DNA of 64,000 nt, from positions 10,817,501 to 10,881,500 of the forward strand of contig CATNEN010000003.1 of the NCBI GenBank assembly GCA_950097015.1, given 5' to 3'. Shown piece by piece: positions 11,201 to 22,542 of this stretch. Under the pieces are notes generated by a model. It did not search any database and was not told where the DNA came from. It worked only from the letters and a program-made list of their open reading frames with translations. Both the position numbers and the translations under genes were made by a program. Numbering within the stretch: the stretch's first letter is position 1; the number at the start of each line of letters is the position of its first letter. The DNA comes from Macrostomum hystrix. Taxonomy: Eukaryota > Platyhelminthes > Macrostomidae.

Positions 11201-14200
11201 ACAACCCCTAGCTGATTGAATTTGAAGCCTGCACTCTGGAGACAAATTGGAAATAAATGTACACAACCAACCGCGAGACTGAGTGTACTCTATTTTCTTA
11301 CTTCATTGTACAAAGCCAGAACTTTGAGAATTCATTTTATAAGGCTGATTTTTGCACCCACTAACCAACAGTCGGAATAGCCGATGTGTAGGCACTAGGA
11401 ATAGGTTAGGCTAGGCTAGGGTTCGATTCTGCACTGCGTCAAATCATTTAGACTAATTTTCAGCCAGTAGTGATTGAAGATTATTTTAATTTATTTTTTT
11501 CATTTCGTAAATAAAATATCATAAATCATAGCAAACCTGAGTTTGTCATAGAAAACCTGAGTTTGAATCATGGCTAAACCATAGTCTGAATCATGGCTAA
11601 ACCATAGTCTGAATCATGGCTAAACCAGAGTTTGAATCATGGCTAAACCAGAGTCCGAATCATGGCTAAACCAGAGTCTGAATCATGGCTAAACCAGAGT
11701 TTGAATCATGGCTAAACCAGAGTCCGAATCATGGCTAAACCAGAGTCCGAATCATGGCTAAACCAGAGTCCGAATCATGGCTAAAGCAGAGTTTGAATCA
11801 TGGCTAAACCAGAGTCCGAATCATGGCTTAACCAGAGTTTGAATCATGGCTAAACCAGAGTTTGAATCATGGCTAAAAACCAGAGTTTGAATCATAGCCA
11901 ACCAGAGTTTGAATCATTGCTAAACCAGAGTTTCAATCATGGCTAACCCAGCGTTTGAATCATAAACCAGAACTGGGGGATAATTGTCAACTGGGGGATC
12001 ATTGTCAACTGGAGGATCATTGTCAACTGGGGGATAATTGTCAACTGGGGGATAATTGTAAACTGTGGAATCATCATCAAATGGGGGATCATGGTCAACT
12101 GGGGATCATCATCAATTGGGAGTCATCATCAAATGGGGGTTCATAGTCAACTGAGAGATAATTGTCGACTGGGGGATCATTGTCAACTGGGAGATCATTG
12201 TCAACTGGGGGATCACTGTCAACTGCGTGATCATCATCAACTGGGGGATCATTGTCAACTGTGGGAACATTGTCAACTGGGGGAACATTGTCAACTGCGT
12301 GATCATCATCAATTGGGGGATTATTGTCAACTTGGGGATCATTGTCAACTTGGGGATCATTGTCAACTGGGGGATCATTGTCAACTGGGGATCATTATCA
12401 ACTGGGGGATCATTGTCAACTGGGGGATCATTGTCAACTGGGGGTTCTTTGTCAACTGGGGGATCATTGTCAACTGGGGGATCATTGTCAACTGGGGGAT
12501 CATTATCAACTGATCATTGTAGCGCAAAAAAGGCTGAAAATGCAGCTGCTAAAAAGTATATACTGGACGAATTAAAAATATTTCTGCTCCCCGAAGGGGG
12601 GCAAAACTTGCTAGTCACGTACTAAAAATAGACAATTAACACGCGATGACGTCAGTTTGTAATTTAAGCCGCAGAGGGAGGTCTTTAGGTGCTTGTCGTG
12701 TTTAAAAATCTCCAACGCAGACTGACGATGAGTGTCAGTAGCAGATACAAACACAAGTGTGAGTGTGTGCTCAGGAGTCAGCGAAATGAACATGGGATTG
12801 CTTCCTTACTGGCTGCGGGTCTCAGTAATCTTTATTAAATCGGAACTCATCCTTCGGAGAAGGTTCAGGGGATAAAACTCCCATCGCCTTAATTCTATCA
12901 ATCAAACTTAAACTCCCATTCTTCCTTCTCTATTTCCTCCCGCTCAATACTTTTTTTTAAACACAAGTCATTTCAGTGAGTAAATATTTAAACAAAAAAG
13001 CGAATCGGCTTACCTGTTTATTACTATTTGCCATTTGTACTTGAATCAGCATGCGGTCCAAATTAACCAACTGCTGCTTTCGCTCGTCTAACAATGTCTC
13101 TGTGGCTTTGGTGCGTCGCATTACAGCCAGCGCTTTGTCTTTGCGTCCCTCGCGCAGCAGTCTGCGGCACTCGTCCCGGCCAGCGGCTAAACGAAGCTTC
13201 AACTGTTGCTCCTCAGATTCCAGAGTTTTAATCGTGTGCACCAGATGCAGAATGCTATTGGCTGTTGCAACATCTGAGGCTATGGCCGCCTTGTCTGTTA
13301 GGGGACAGTCCATGGAGCGAGACCACACTAGTAGGTCCTCGGAGCCAGCGCGACCCACCTAAGCAATGTTCCAGGTGAAAACTAAATTTGAATCCTTACT
13401 TAGCCAGGACATTCACTTCTAACCTATCAGAATCCTCAAATAGCCCTGACCAATCAGAATCCTTATTCAGTTCTAATCAATCAGAGTCCTCTACTACCCC
13501 TCACCAATCAGAATGCTCATCGAGTTCTATCCAATCAGAATCCTCATTCATTTCTAACCAATCAGAGTCCTCTACTACCCCTCACCAATCAGAATGCTCA
13601 TCGAGTTCTAATCAGTCAGAATGCTCATCCAGCTCTGACGAATCAGAATCCTCCTTAAGTTCAAACAAATCAGAATCCTCATCCACTTCCAACCAATCAG
13701 AACCTCTTCCAGCTCTAACCAATCAGAATCCTTTAGCAGCCCTGACCAATCAGAATGCAGCTAGGGCATCCACACAAACCTGAACAGTTCTGGTGTGCAG
13801 TAATCCGGCAGAGGTAAGCCTCTGCATGAGCAATCGCCTAGTTGGCTGATGCGGACAAATCGATATGAGGTAGCGCTCGAAATCTCGTTTGCGACACACG
13901 TTTAAACTCGGAGCGAAACGATGAGGCGGAGAGGCTGGGTCCTGAAAATTAACCGAGCGAATGAGGTTGTAAAATAAGCTTGCAAAAAGTAACAAATTGG
14001 GCAGCATCAAAACTCTACTTACAGTCAAGTGAGTAGTATGATCGTGTTCAGCAGCTGCCGCCTGTTGTAGTCCTTCAAAGATTTCCTTCGTCAGGCTGCG
14101 AAGAACGCCTGCGTGAATCAGCTCATGCCGATCTGGCAGGCTTGGCGGTAACTGATCAGATTGCTGCGAATCGTAACCGAGCGCTCCCCAGGCAATCGCG

Positions 14201-15175
14201 ATTGGTCGACGTACTAGCCAATCATAGGCGGCGCCGGTCACACTGCCGCATGGAATTGAAATGTGCAGATTATTTGGGCGTAAAATTGGGTGATATTTAG
14301 GATGTAAAATCGGGAGATAGTTGGGATCTAAAATGGGGAGATAGTTGGTATGTAAAATGCGTAGATAGATGGGATGTGAAATGAGTAGCAAGTTAAGATG
14401 TGAAATGAATAGATAGTTGGGATGTGAAATGGGGAGCTAGTTGGAATGTGAAATGAGTAGATAGTTGGGATGTGAAATGAGTAGATAGTTGGGATGTGAA
14501 ATGAGTAGATAGTTGGAATGTGAAATGAGTAGATAGTTGGGATGTGAAATGAGTAGATAGTTGGGATGTGAAATGAGTAGATAGTTGGGATGTGAAATGA
14601 GTAGATAGTTGGGATGTGAAATGAGTAGATAGTTGGGATGCGAAATGGGGAGCTAGTTAGAATGTAAAATATGGAGCTGATTGGGATGGGATGTAGGATG
14701 TGAAATGGGGAAACAGTTTAGAGTGTGAAATGGGGATTGGTTGGGAACAACCCGCAAGGCAGAGGGTGCTTATCAGCAACCAGTGGGTTACTCACCTGCC
14801 AGCCAACCCCTTCTGCTTCTGGGTTTCCTCATTAGGATCCACCAGTTTGTCATCCTCGTGAGCAGCGGTAGCGGAGTTGCTGAGCATATGGCTGAGCACA
14901 GCGGGCAGGCACTCAGGCTCAAAGTCTTTGCCAACACTGTTGAATCGTTTCCGCAGAAGGTGCTTTAAGTCGTCGGCGCTTAAAGCGGCAATTTTATTTA
15001 AGCGACAGAAATTCAACAACAGCCTGCTCCAGAATTTCATTCGCCGATCAAAACTCTCGGGATCAACTGACCGGGGCCGTTTGAATGTTTGAAATAAAGG
15101 ATAGACTGCTTCATCGTCCTGCCATTCAGACGGAAGGCAGCTGTAGTCTAGAGCAGATGAATTCTGTGATTTCAT
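2203..15175 (-). CDS. CHMP7: CHMP7, ESCRT-III subunit (five coding exons)
   Basis: Exons on the minus strand are 15175-14796, 14242-14023, 13941-13780, 13358-13014 and 2628-2203. All junctions are GT-AG and frame is kept, giving about 510 aa (vertebrate CHMP7 is about 450). Exon 1 carries the N-terminal winged-helix region (LPSEWQDDEAVYPLF, then FDRRMKFWSRLLL). Exon 4 is the basic Snf7 helical core (CRRLLREGRKDKALAVMRR). Exon 5 holds the acidic C-terminal helices (GLDDSELESELDRLLEED) and ends LDELKNRLEAL, where CHMP7 has its MIT-interacting region; it also has a run of nine alanines. In animals CHMP7 recruits ESCRT-III at the nuclear envelope. Intron 2 is 81 bp; introns 1 and 3 hold minisatellites; intron 4 is 10.4 kb and holds three Helitrons. 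The start ATG at 15175 lies 23 nt after a TTTCAG acceptor. Confidence 0.93.
3393..7185 (+). repeat. 23-bp satellite A, Helitron copy 1
   Basis: About 160 units beginning gaatcatggctaaaccag, with the final positions varying between gagtct and gagttt. Higher-order repeats are visible: rare variants recur exactly 897 bp apart (39 units; for example ggctaaccc at 4015 and 4912, gattttg at 4209 and 5106, ggcaaaa at 4314 and 5211), with a shorter 207-bp (9-unit) step nested inside. The last 400 bp are more degenerate. Confidence 0.95.
7195..9303 (+). repeat. 18-bp satellite B, Helitron copy 1
   Basis: About 117 units of gatcattgtcaactgggg with common variants (atcatc for atcattg, tttg, ttca). Because 18 is a multiple of three and the unit lacks stops in five of six frames, it creates long spurious reading frames such as repeated GDHCQL, GIIVNW, GSLSTG, MIPQLT and NDPPVD. 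These are not treated as genes. Confidence 0.95.
9990..10140 (+). repeat. 23-bp satellite A, Helitron copy 2 (short)
   Basis: Six or seven degenerate units of the gaatcatggctaaaccag type, directly before satellite B. This is the shortest A array among the four copies. Confidence 0.85.
10146..10802 (+). repeat. 18-bp satellite B, Helitron copy 2
   Basis: About 36 units of gatcattgtcaactgggg, ending where the conserved 3' tail (ttaaaaagctgtaaattc) begins. Confidence 0.95.
11525..11968 (+). repeat. 23-bp satellite A, Helitron copy 3
   Basis: About 19 units. A gagtccg variant that is rare in copies 1 and 4 is common here, so this array has homogenised separately. Confidence 0.9.
11970..12513 (+). 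repeat. 18-bp satellite B, Helitron copy 3
   Basis: About 30 units of gatcattgtcaactgggg with local variants (gggaacattg, cttgggg). It ends in gatcattgtagcgc, before the 3' tail. Confidence 0.92.
12712..12835 (+). mobile_element. SINE-B fragment (+)
   Basis: Shares ctgacgatga, gtgtgagtgtgtgctc, agtcagc and ctggctgcgggtct with the reverse complement of the SINE-B copies at 42246, 43472 and 54048. The tRNA-like head is missing. It lies in CHMP7 intron 4 between the Helitrons and exon 4. Confidence 0.65.
13390..13770 (+). repeat. About 30-bp minisatellite in CHMP7 intron 3
   Basis: About 12 divergent units containing aaccaatcagaatcctc. It fills almost the whole intron (13359-13779) and matches no other array in the window. 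Confidence 0.9.
14262..14735 (+). repeat. 24-bp minisatellite in CHMP7 intron 1
   Basis: About 19 units containing gtagatagttgggatgtg. It starts about 20 bp from the exon 2 acceptor and fills most of the intron. Confidence 0.92.
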
Positions 15176-15224
15176 CGCCAATGTCTGCTTCTGTTGAGCT
15201 GAAAGGCGAAACGTAAATTGTAGA

Positions 15225-16000
15225 GAATGGCAATGACCGATATAAATGCTTGAGTAGGTGGGGCAATGACCGATATAAATGCTTGAGTAGGTGGGGTAGT
15301 GACCGATATGAAATGTCTGAGTAGGTGGGGCAATGACCGATATGAAATGCTTGAGTAGGTGGGGCAATGACCGATATGAAATGTCTGAGTAGGTGGGGTT
15401 ATGACCGATATGAAATGTCTGAGTAGGTGGGGTTATGACCGATATGAAATGTCTGAGTAGGTGGGGTTATGACCGATATGAAATGTCTGAGTAGGTGGGG
15501 TTATGACCGATATGAAATGTCTGAGTAGGTGGGGTAATGACCGATATGAAATGTCTGAGTAGGTGGGGCAATGACGGATATGAAATGTCTGAGTAGGTGG
15601 GGCAATGACCGATATGAAATGTCTGAGTAGGTGGGGCAATGACCGATAAGAAATGTCTGAGTAGGTGGGGTTATGACCGATATAAAGTGTCTGAGTAGGT
15701 GGGGTTATGACCGATATGAAATGTCTGAGTAGGTGGGGTAATAATGACCGATATAAAGTGTCTGAGTAGGTGGGGTAATGACCGATATGAAATGTCTGAG
15801 TAGGTGGGGTTATGACCAATATGAAATGTCTGAGTAGGTGGGGTAATAATGAACGATAAGAAATGTCTGAGTAGGTGGGGCAATAACCGATATGAAATGT
15901 CTGAGTAGGTGGGGTAATGAACGATATGAAATGTCTAAGTAGGTGGGGCAATGACCGATATGAAATGTCTGAGTAGGTGGGGGTAATGACCTATATGAAT
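15225..16000 (+). repeat. 34-bp minisatellite upstream of CHMP7 start
   Basis: About 23 units containing tgtctgagtaggtgggg followed by an atgaccgatat block. It lies just upstream of the acceptor that precedes the CHMP7 start codon, so it is in a 5'UTR intron or outron rather than simply intergenic. Confidence 0.92.
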
Positions 16001-16182
16001 TGAAGTGTAAAGACGGACCCTAAAAGTTAAAATTAAAGTTTGGCAATGACTATTCAAATAATCTAAAAAGACTAAGATAATACTTACATGGATAATGTAA
16101 TATTTCAAAAGTAAGTGAAAACCAAAATTTTCGGAAAGTTTTCGTACAATAAAGATACCAAAACAAAATTAGCGAATGAAGG

Positions 16183-16193
16183 ATCAATCAATA

Positions 16194-16227
<34 letters not shown>
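16183..16227 (+). repeat. (CAAT)n microsatellite
   Basis: About ten imperfect copies of caat between CHMP7 and AP-1 mu. The rest of 16001-16646 is AT-rich and has no recognisable gene. Confidence 0.85.
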
Positions 16228-16646
16228 CAGTTTTTAAGCCACAAACAACATTTTACCATATCCAAGGATTCTCAAAATCACTAAAAAATTAGTGATTACA
16301 AACTTGACTATGCAATTATCATTCTGTTTAAATATTTAAGCGCGTTTGCACATCAGTAATCGAGTGAATAAAAAATTGACTAAAATGAATTGCACAAGCA
16401 AGTATGTATTTTTCTGAATTGCAGAACACAATGTAATAAGTAGTAAGTAATGTAATGAGTAGTGTAATAAGTAATAAGATAATTACACAAAAAATTGTTG
16501 ACATTTGAGTATTCTAGTTTCGAACAAAAACTGTACAAGAACAGTTCTATTTGTGACCAGATTTTTAGAGATGATAAACAAAAAATGTTTTTAATCAGCA
16601 ACAAGCTGCAAACTAGAAATCAAATCAGACTAGCCAATGGTGAGAT

Positions 16647-19600
16647 CTATTGCGACCTAAGTTGATACTCTCCGTTCTGCGTGATGTAGCGAACCCATGG
16701 TAGCGCCTGGTAACCACTTTTCTCAATGATCTTCAGGTAGCGAACCTGCAAGGTGAAGGTGTGTGCAGCGTTTGGGCCTGGTCTTTATAGACACTCGACA
16801 CCTATTCCTTTCACCTGTATCCTTCATCCTTTCACCTGTTCCTTTCACCTGTATCCTTCATCCTTTCACCTGTTCCTTTCACCTGTATCCTTCATCCTTT
16901 TACCTGTTCCTTTCATCCTTTCACCTGTTCCTTTCATCCTTTCACCTGTTCCTTTCACCTGTATCCTTCATCCTTTCACCTGTTCCTCTCATCCTTTCAC
17001 CTGTTCCTTTCATCCTTTCACCTGTTCCTATCATCCTTTCACCTGTTCCTTTCATCCTTTCACCTGTTCCTATCATCCTTTCACCTGATCCTTTTTCCTT
17101 GTCACCTGTTCTATCCTACCACTTACCTGTTCTATCGTACCGTTCACCTGTTCTATCCTACCAATCACCCGTTCTATCCTACCATTCACCTGTTCTATCC
17201 TACCATTCACCTTTTCTATCCTACAATTCACCTGTTCTATCCTACCAATCACCTGTTCTATCCTACCATTCACCTGTTCTATCCTACCATTCACCTGTTC
17301 TATCCTACCATTCACCTGTCCTATCCTACCATTCACCTGTTCTATCCTACCATTCACCTGTTCTATCCTACCATTCACCTGTTCTATCCTACCATTCACC
17401 TGTTCTATCCTACCAATCACCTGTTCTATCCTACCAATCACCTGTTCTATCCTAACAATCACCTGTTCTATCCTACCAATCACCTGTTCTATCCTACCAT
17501 TCACCTGTTCTATCCTACCAATCACCTGTCCTATCCTACCAATCACCTGTTCTATCCTACCATTCACCTGTTATATCCTACCATTCACCTGTTCTATCCT
17601 ACCATTCACCTGTTCTATCCTACCATTCACCTGTTCTATCCTACCATTCACCTGTTCTATCCTACCATTCACCTGTCCTATCCTACCATTCACCTGTCCT
17701 ATCCTACCATTCACCTGTCCTATCCTATTATTCACCTGTCACTCACTGATAGTCTACAATGCGTACCTGAATGCCGGACACGGTGAAGTAGGGAATCTCA
17801 AATTTCACAGAGATCGGAGGCCGCCCATTGCTCTCGTCGGTGTCCACAGTTGGCAAGCCGAAATGAGCTCGCATAATGAACTCTTTGCCGCCAGGAAAGG
17901 CTTTAATGCTCCATACTAGCGAATTGCTCTCGGGCTGATAGCGACAAGTGCCTACCGTTGTCTGAAATTTTATATAGGCAAGAAAGAAACTAGGGATACT
18001 ACTGACTAAAGTATATGAATGATAAATATGATAACCAATCAGACCTTGAATTTAGGCGAGTCAACATCAGCTGGCACAGGAATGATTATGTCGACATTGT
18101 TAGCCGTACTGCGGCGTTTAAACTGACTTTTGGCCTGCAATTATTTAGAGACTAGGATGCTATTAAAATCTGCTTTAAGAAAGCACCTGAGCAAGACACT
18201 TAATTTCAGTTTGATTCAGTTCAAACAAAGGAAAAAATTGTTTATAGAATTAGAGCCCAGTGGTGAGAGCGTCGGACTCACAGCTTGAAGGTCGGGGGTT
18301 CGATTCCCAACTACATTGGAACAATTTGAAACGTTTGGCGCGGTTATAAAATTTTGTTAAAAACTGAATTTAATAATGTGTACCCCCAGCATTAGCTGGG
18401 GTAATTAATGGTTGGTGTGGCGTCCGCACAGTCCATGGACTGACCATCTCTTTTAAACATGTCAGTCTTTGTCCTGTAACAGCAAGCCGCTAACCTTAAT
18501 CATGTACTCAACGCGGCTGTGGGCGTGTCTCTCCGTGGCGCATTCCACCCAGATTAGCGGCTTAATCTGAGTGTTGAGCCGGTAGGACATGAGTTCGAAT
18601 TCTCCGTCAGGAGGTATGAACGATATTGTTCGATCGTTCTCGAAGCGAGACAGACGGACGCACTGGTGAAATTTGACGTCTTCAAGTTCCACTGACTTGC
18701 TTTTGCCTCCTGTGCGATAATACGGATATTTAATTATGAATTATGAATGCCAGGGGAGCATTGGGATGCAAGGGGAGCACTGGGATGCAAGGGGAGCATT
18801 GGGATGCAAGGACAGCATTGGGATGCAAGGGGAAGATTGGGATGCAAGGGGAAGATTGGGATGCAAGGGGAGCATAGGGATGCAAGGACAGCATTGGGAT
18901 GCAAGGGGAAGATTGGGATGCAAGGGGAAGATTGGGATGCAAGGACAGCATTGGGATGCAAGGACAGCATTGGGATGCAAGGACAGCATTGGGATGCAAG
19001 GACAGCATTGGGATGCAAGGACAGCATTGGGATGCAAGGGGAAGATTGAGATGTAAGGAATTAAAAAAATAGGGATGCGAGAAGAGAAAGTGAAAAGAAA
19101 AAGGAGAAATGACAAAAGCAGAGAGGAAAAGGGGACGAAAATAAACAGAAGGGGAAGAAATGGGAGATAACAACTCAATGAAGGAAAAAAAGTGAGGAAG
19201 TTTCGCAGAAAGGGGAAGAAAATGCAATTTAATGAAGTGAGTATGTAGCGAGAGTTACACTTACTGCCAGTGGCATCGAATAGGACCTTGTCGTTAAGGC
19301 CCAGTCTGAGTTCGGGCATGCCGCTTAGGTAGTCTCTCATTCGCACACTGCCAACGATTTCGCTGCGCAGAACACTGCCAGTAGCGCTAACTAACAAATT
19401 AACGCTTTCTATGACGTCTAAGAAGACTTCGTTTTTGCGATATTTTATACCTTCTGAGCGCCACGATACGGCGTTAGTGACCGCTGGCGGCAGTTTTGGA
19501 GCCACTTCAAGCTTGTGACTCTCCTGGGTGATGAACTCCTGGGGGATTAGTTGGGATTTTCGTCTAATTCAATGTGGACTTCGAGGTGGATACAAGAGAA

Positions 19601-20962
19601 ATGGGATTTAGGATCTTTGGGAATTAGTGATTTGGAATGCTAAGATCTTTGGGAATTAGTGATTTGGGATGCTAAGATCTTTGGGAATTAGTGATTTGGA
19701 ATGCTAAGATCTTTGGGAATTAGTGATTTGGAATGCTAAGATCTTTGGGAAGTAGTGATTTGGGATGCTAAGATCTTTGGGAAGTAGTGATTTGGGATGC
19801 TAAGATCTTTGGGAAGTAGTGATTTGGGATGCTAAGATCTTTGGGAATTAGTGATTTGGGATGCTAAGATCTTTGGGAAGTAGTGATTTGGGATGCTAAG
19901 ATCTTTGGGAAGTAGTGATTTGGGATGCTAAGATCTTTGGGAATTAGTGATTTGGAATGCTAAGATCTTTGGGAATTAGTGATTTGGGATGCTAAGATCT
20001 TTGGGAAGTAGTGATTTGGGATGCTAAGATCTTTGGGAAGTAGTGATTTGGGATGCTAAGATCTTTGGGAAGTAGTGATTTGGGATGCTAAGATCTTTGG
20101 GAATTAGTGATTTGGGATGCTAAGATCTTTGGGAAGTAGTGATTTGGGATGCTAAGATCTTTGGGAAGTAGTGATTTGGGATGCTAAGATCTTTTGGAAG
20201 TAGTGATTTGGGATGCTAAGATCTTTGGGAAGTAGTGATTTGGGATGCTAAGATCTTTGGGAAGTAGTGATTTGGGATGCTAAGATCTTTGGGAAGTAGT
20301 GATTTGGGATGCTAAGATCTTTGGGAAGTAGTGATTTGGGATGCTAAGATCTTTGGGAAGTAGTGATTTGGGATGCTAAGATCTTTGGGAAGTAGTGATT
20401 TGGGATGCTAAGATCACGGGAATTAACATTTTAGGATGAAAAGCGTGACAAATTATTTAGAAATGAAATTGCTTCCGGACTGGATACCTTTCGAGTGCTA
20501 TTTGAAACATAAAAACCTTTCCCGGGTGCAAATGAATAAGAAATGAAATTTTATTCAATAACAAACCTGCAGAATTCTCGTATCCGTAGTCTGCGGAAAT
20601 CCAAAGTCCATCACTTCATCCAGCAGTTCGTAAACAATTACAAAATTATCCCTAATACTCTCCTCTTCTAAATCTTTGAAGTATTCAACAAACACGTCGG
20701 CAATCTTGTGCAGGAAAGTAAACACTAGGCCAGCATTGGCATTCTTGCGAGTTGTGGCTACTAAGTAGACATTGTTGTGCGAGATGTACATAAAGTAGGC
20801 ATCGTCGCAAGGCAATATTGGCTGAACAGTGCCCTCCTCTTCGCGTTCTAACAAAAGCGGCATAAACTTTTCAATAGTGGACATTGGCACATCGCCGCGA
20901 TAATTCCTACTGATTAGAACTTTGCCCTTTGTGTCCAAAATGTAGATTGCCGAGGCTGACAT
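16647..20962 (-). CDS. AP1M1: AP-1 complex mu subunit (six coding exons)
   Basis: Minus-strand exons: 20962-20567, 19538-19265, 18709-18495, 18134-18045, 17961-17767 and 16745-16647. They join in frame to about 422 aa, against 423 in human AP1M1, and follow the family closely. The N-terminal longin-like domain starts [20 protein letters not shown] and includes [20 protein letters not shown]. The mu-homology domain includes [40 protein letters not shown] and the last-exon [15 protein letters not shown], whose Trp lies in the pocket that binds YxxPhi sorting signals. AP-1 packs cargo into clathrin vesicles at the trans-Golgi and endosomes. The symbol follows the vertebrate orthologue; an invertebrate would usually have a single AP1M. 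The start ATG lies 26 nt after a TTTCAG acceptor. Introns 1, 2 and 5 hold minisatellites, intron 3 a SINE, and intron 4 is only 83 bp. Confidence 0.97.
16795..17745 (+). repeat. 21-bp minisatellite in AP-1 mu intron 5
   Basis: Two related blocks: units with tttcacctgttccttt (to about 17100), then about 30 units with ttcacctgttctatccta. The switch shows one family drifting into a subfamily. It is strongly pyrimidine-biased on the plus strand, so purine-rich in the transcript. Confidence 0.93.
18251..18450 (+). mobile_element. SINE-A, tRNA-derived, in AP-1 mu intron 3
   Basis: The head has a tRNA-like pol III promoter (gtgagagcgtcggactc, then ggtcgggggttcgattccc). The body includes agcattagctggggtaatt and tggtgtggcgtcc, shared with the copies near 54972 and 59895. 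Confidence 0.75.
18745..19055 (+). repeat. 19-bp minisatellite in AP-1 mu intron 2
   Basis: About 16 units of gggatgcaaggacagcatt, with a ggggaagatt variant. The period is not a multiple of three, which explains the overlapping repetitive reading frames here. Confidence 0.93.
19605..20415 (+). repeat. 32-bp minisatellite in AP-1 mu intron 1
   Basis: About 25 units containing gggatgctaagatctttggg and the alternates aattagtgattt/agtagtgattt. Units toward 20400 are almost identical, pointing to recent expansion at that end. Confidence 0.95.
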
Positions 20963-20988
20963 GCTAATATTTGTTTGTTTAATGGTAA

Positions 20989-22084
20989 CTGAAATTATAA
21001 TTATAGAGACAGTTCTACAGCATACTACTTGGAGTAGAAAAACTGACATTTTGTTATAATTTGGTGTTTCACTGAGCATGAACTACATAAAACTATTTAT
21101 ATTGTTCAGTCTCTCTCTCCATGGCTTTAGTCAGTGCGATCTTAAAAAGCAAAGTCTATGTTAATAATAAAGAAAAAAATGTCGCTTCTAAACCCACTAG
21201 TTGACTTCAGTGAGGGACTTTGCTGCTGATTCTAACTATTTTTAATCAGAACAGAAGATGTGGAAACAATTTTTTAAGAACACAAAGTTGCTAAAATCAC
21301 AAAAGAAAAACTAATTGTATTAAAGAGCAGATCTTTTGGGGTGAGTTGGGTCATGCCTTTGCTAGACTAAAAAACTAGGAATTTTAAAAAGGTATGTAAG
21401 GTTTGAAACTACAGAGAGCCTTATCAAAGGCTCAGATCACCAATTTGCCACCAGCCTAGAATTTGACAATAAAAATACTCAAGTTTCAATTAAACTGCGA
21501 CAAAATCAATACCACACAATGCTAAAATATATGTGGTAGAGAGGTAAATTATAAACTTAGGTTCATGTCCCTGCTACAAGTACTTGACAAATTTGTGTCT
21601 GAGGTGTCATTTTGTAGCTGGGATCTGTGTCAAGCAGATGTAGCAGTATCTGGTGAAATAATTGACCCATGCCTTTAGGTAAGGCAGAAATAGGATCATA
21701 AGATACATCCAACAGACCATCAGAACATAGTTCAACAGTTTCTACAATAGAAAATCAGTGGCAAAACCATTTGTCCCAAATATTTTAAAAGTATAGGGGC
21801 CTAGTCTTGTGTCAAAGTCAGACATACACTCTGGCTGAAGAGTTCATGTTTTTGTTTAAAGTAAAAATTCTGGTGGAAATGTTTGTTTGGGAACCCATAT
21901 AGGCCTATGATGATAGGAAGACACTTCAGACTGCCTACAATGGGAACTTTTAATTCCTTGGTGTTTGAAACTCAAGCCTTTTAGAAATTTCAATAGTCAT
22001 TTGACTGTTGATGGTATAAAAATAGACAGGATGTTTGAGGATTTATAACAAAGATATTTCTTTAGACTTTTCTTTAGACATGAT
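20989..22084. other. Upstream of AP-1 mu, no gene seen
   Basis: AT-rich sequence without a convincing coding frame. The part next to 20989 is a 5'UTR intron or outron ending in TTTCAG. It probably contains the AP-1 mu promoter, but no specific element can be identified. Confidence 0.5.
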
Positions 22085-22433
22085 AGAAATAGAAACTATT
22101 AGTAATAATAATATAATAATTGAAAGAGGGCTGCAGGCTATAAAGAGATAATTCTTCTCATTTTGCTCTTGAGCATACACGCAGATACTGTAGCTATAGG
22201 CAGGCATATACTCAAATAGGTGTGTACATCCACCCTGATTTCTCATCTTTAGGCAATACACACCTCACTGTACCTTGGAGGTTGGTCCTCAAGGGTGTAA
22301 ATTATACAACGAACCCCTAAGCTTTCTCTCCATGGCTGCATGCCAAATAAATATGGCCGTGCTATGGAATGAAACTTAGGAACCATGGTATGAGAGACAG
22401 GTTAACTGCCTTGCAACCAACCCCCCCATTATA
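22085..22433 (-). mobile_element. SINE-B, tRNA-derived (-)
   Basis: The tRNA-like head is at the right end (read on the minus strand from 22430), the middle has ctcaagggtgtaaatt and gagcatacacgcagatactg blocks, and the tail is an (ATA)n run near 22105. It is more diverged than the copies at 42246 and 54048. Its head ends about ten bases from Helitron copy 4. Confidence 0.7.
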
Positions 22434-22542
22434 GAATACTTAACTAGCAAGTTTTGCCCCCCTTCGGGGAGCAGAAATACTTTTAATTCGTCTAGTATAT
22501 ACTTTTTAGCAGCTGAATTTACAGCTTTTTAAAGCTACAATG

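Larger units (their letters stand above)
10897..12614 (+). mobile_element. Non-autonomous Helitron, copy 3 (1.7 kb), fused to copy 2
   Basis: Begins TCCACTATACTAAA at 10897 and ends with hairpin 12586-12602 and CTAG 12611-12614. The (TTGG)n tract in its 5' segment has grown to about 55 bp (10924-10978). Satellite A is about 440 bp and satellite B about 540 bp. The bases after CTAG (tcacgtactaaaaat) loosely resemble another Helitron start, then turn into host sequence. Confidence 0.85.

Noticed and set aside
15433..15951. 172-codon frame with PTYSDISYRS repeats
   Set aside because: A translation of the 34-bp minisatellite upstream of CHMP7.
16763..17567. 230- and 164-codon frames (SPVLSYHSP and [14 protein letters not shown] repeats)
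   Set aside because: Translations of the 21-bp array inside AP-1 mu intron 5.
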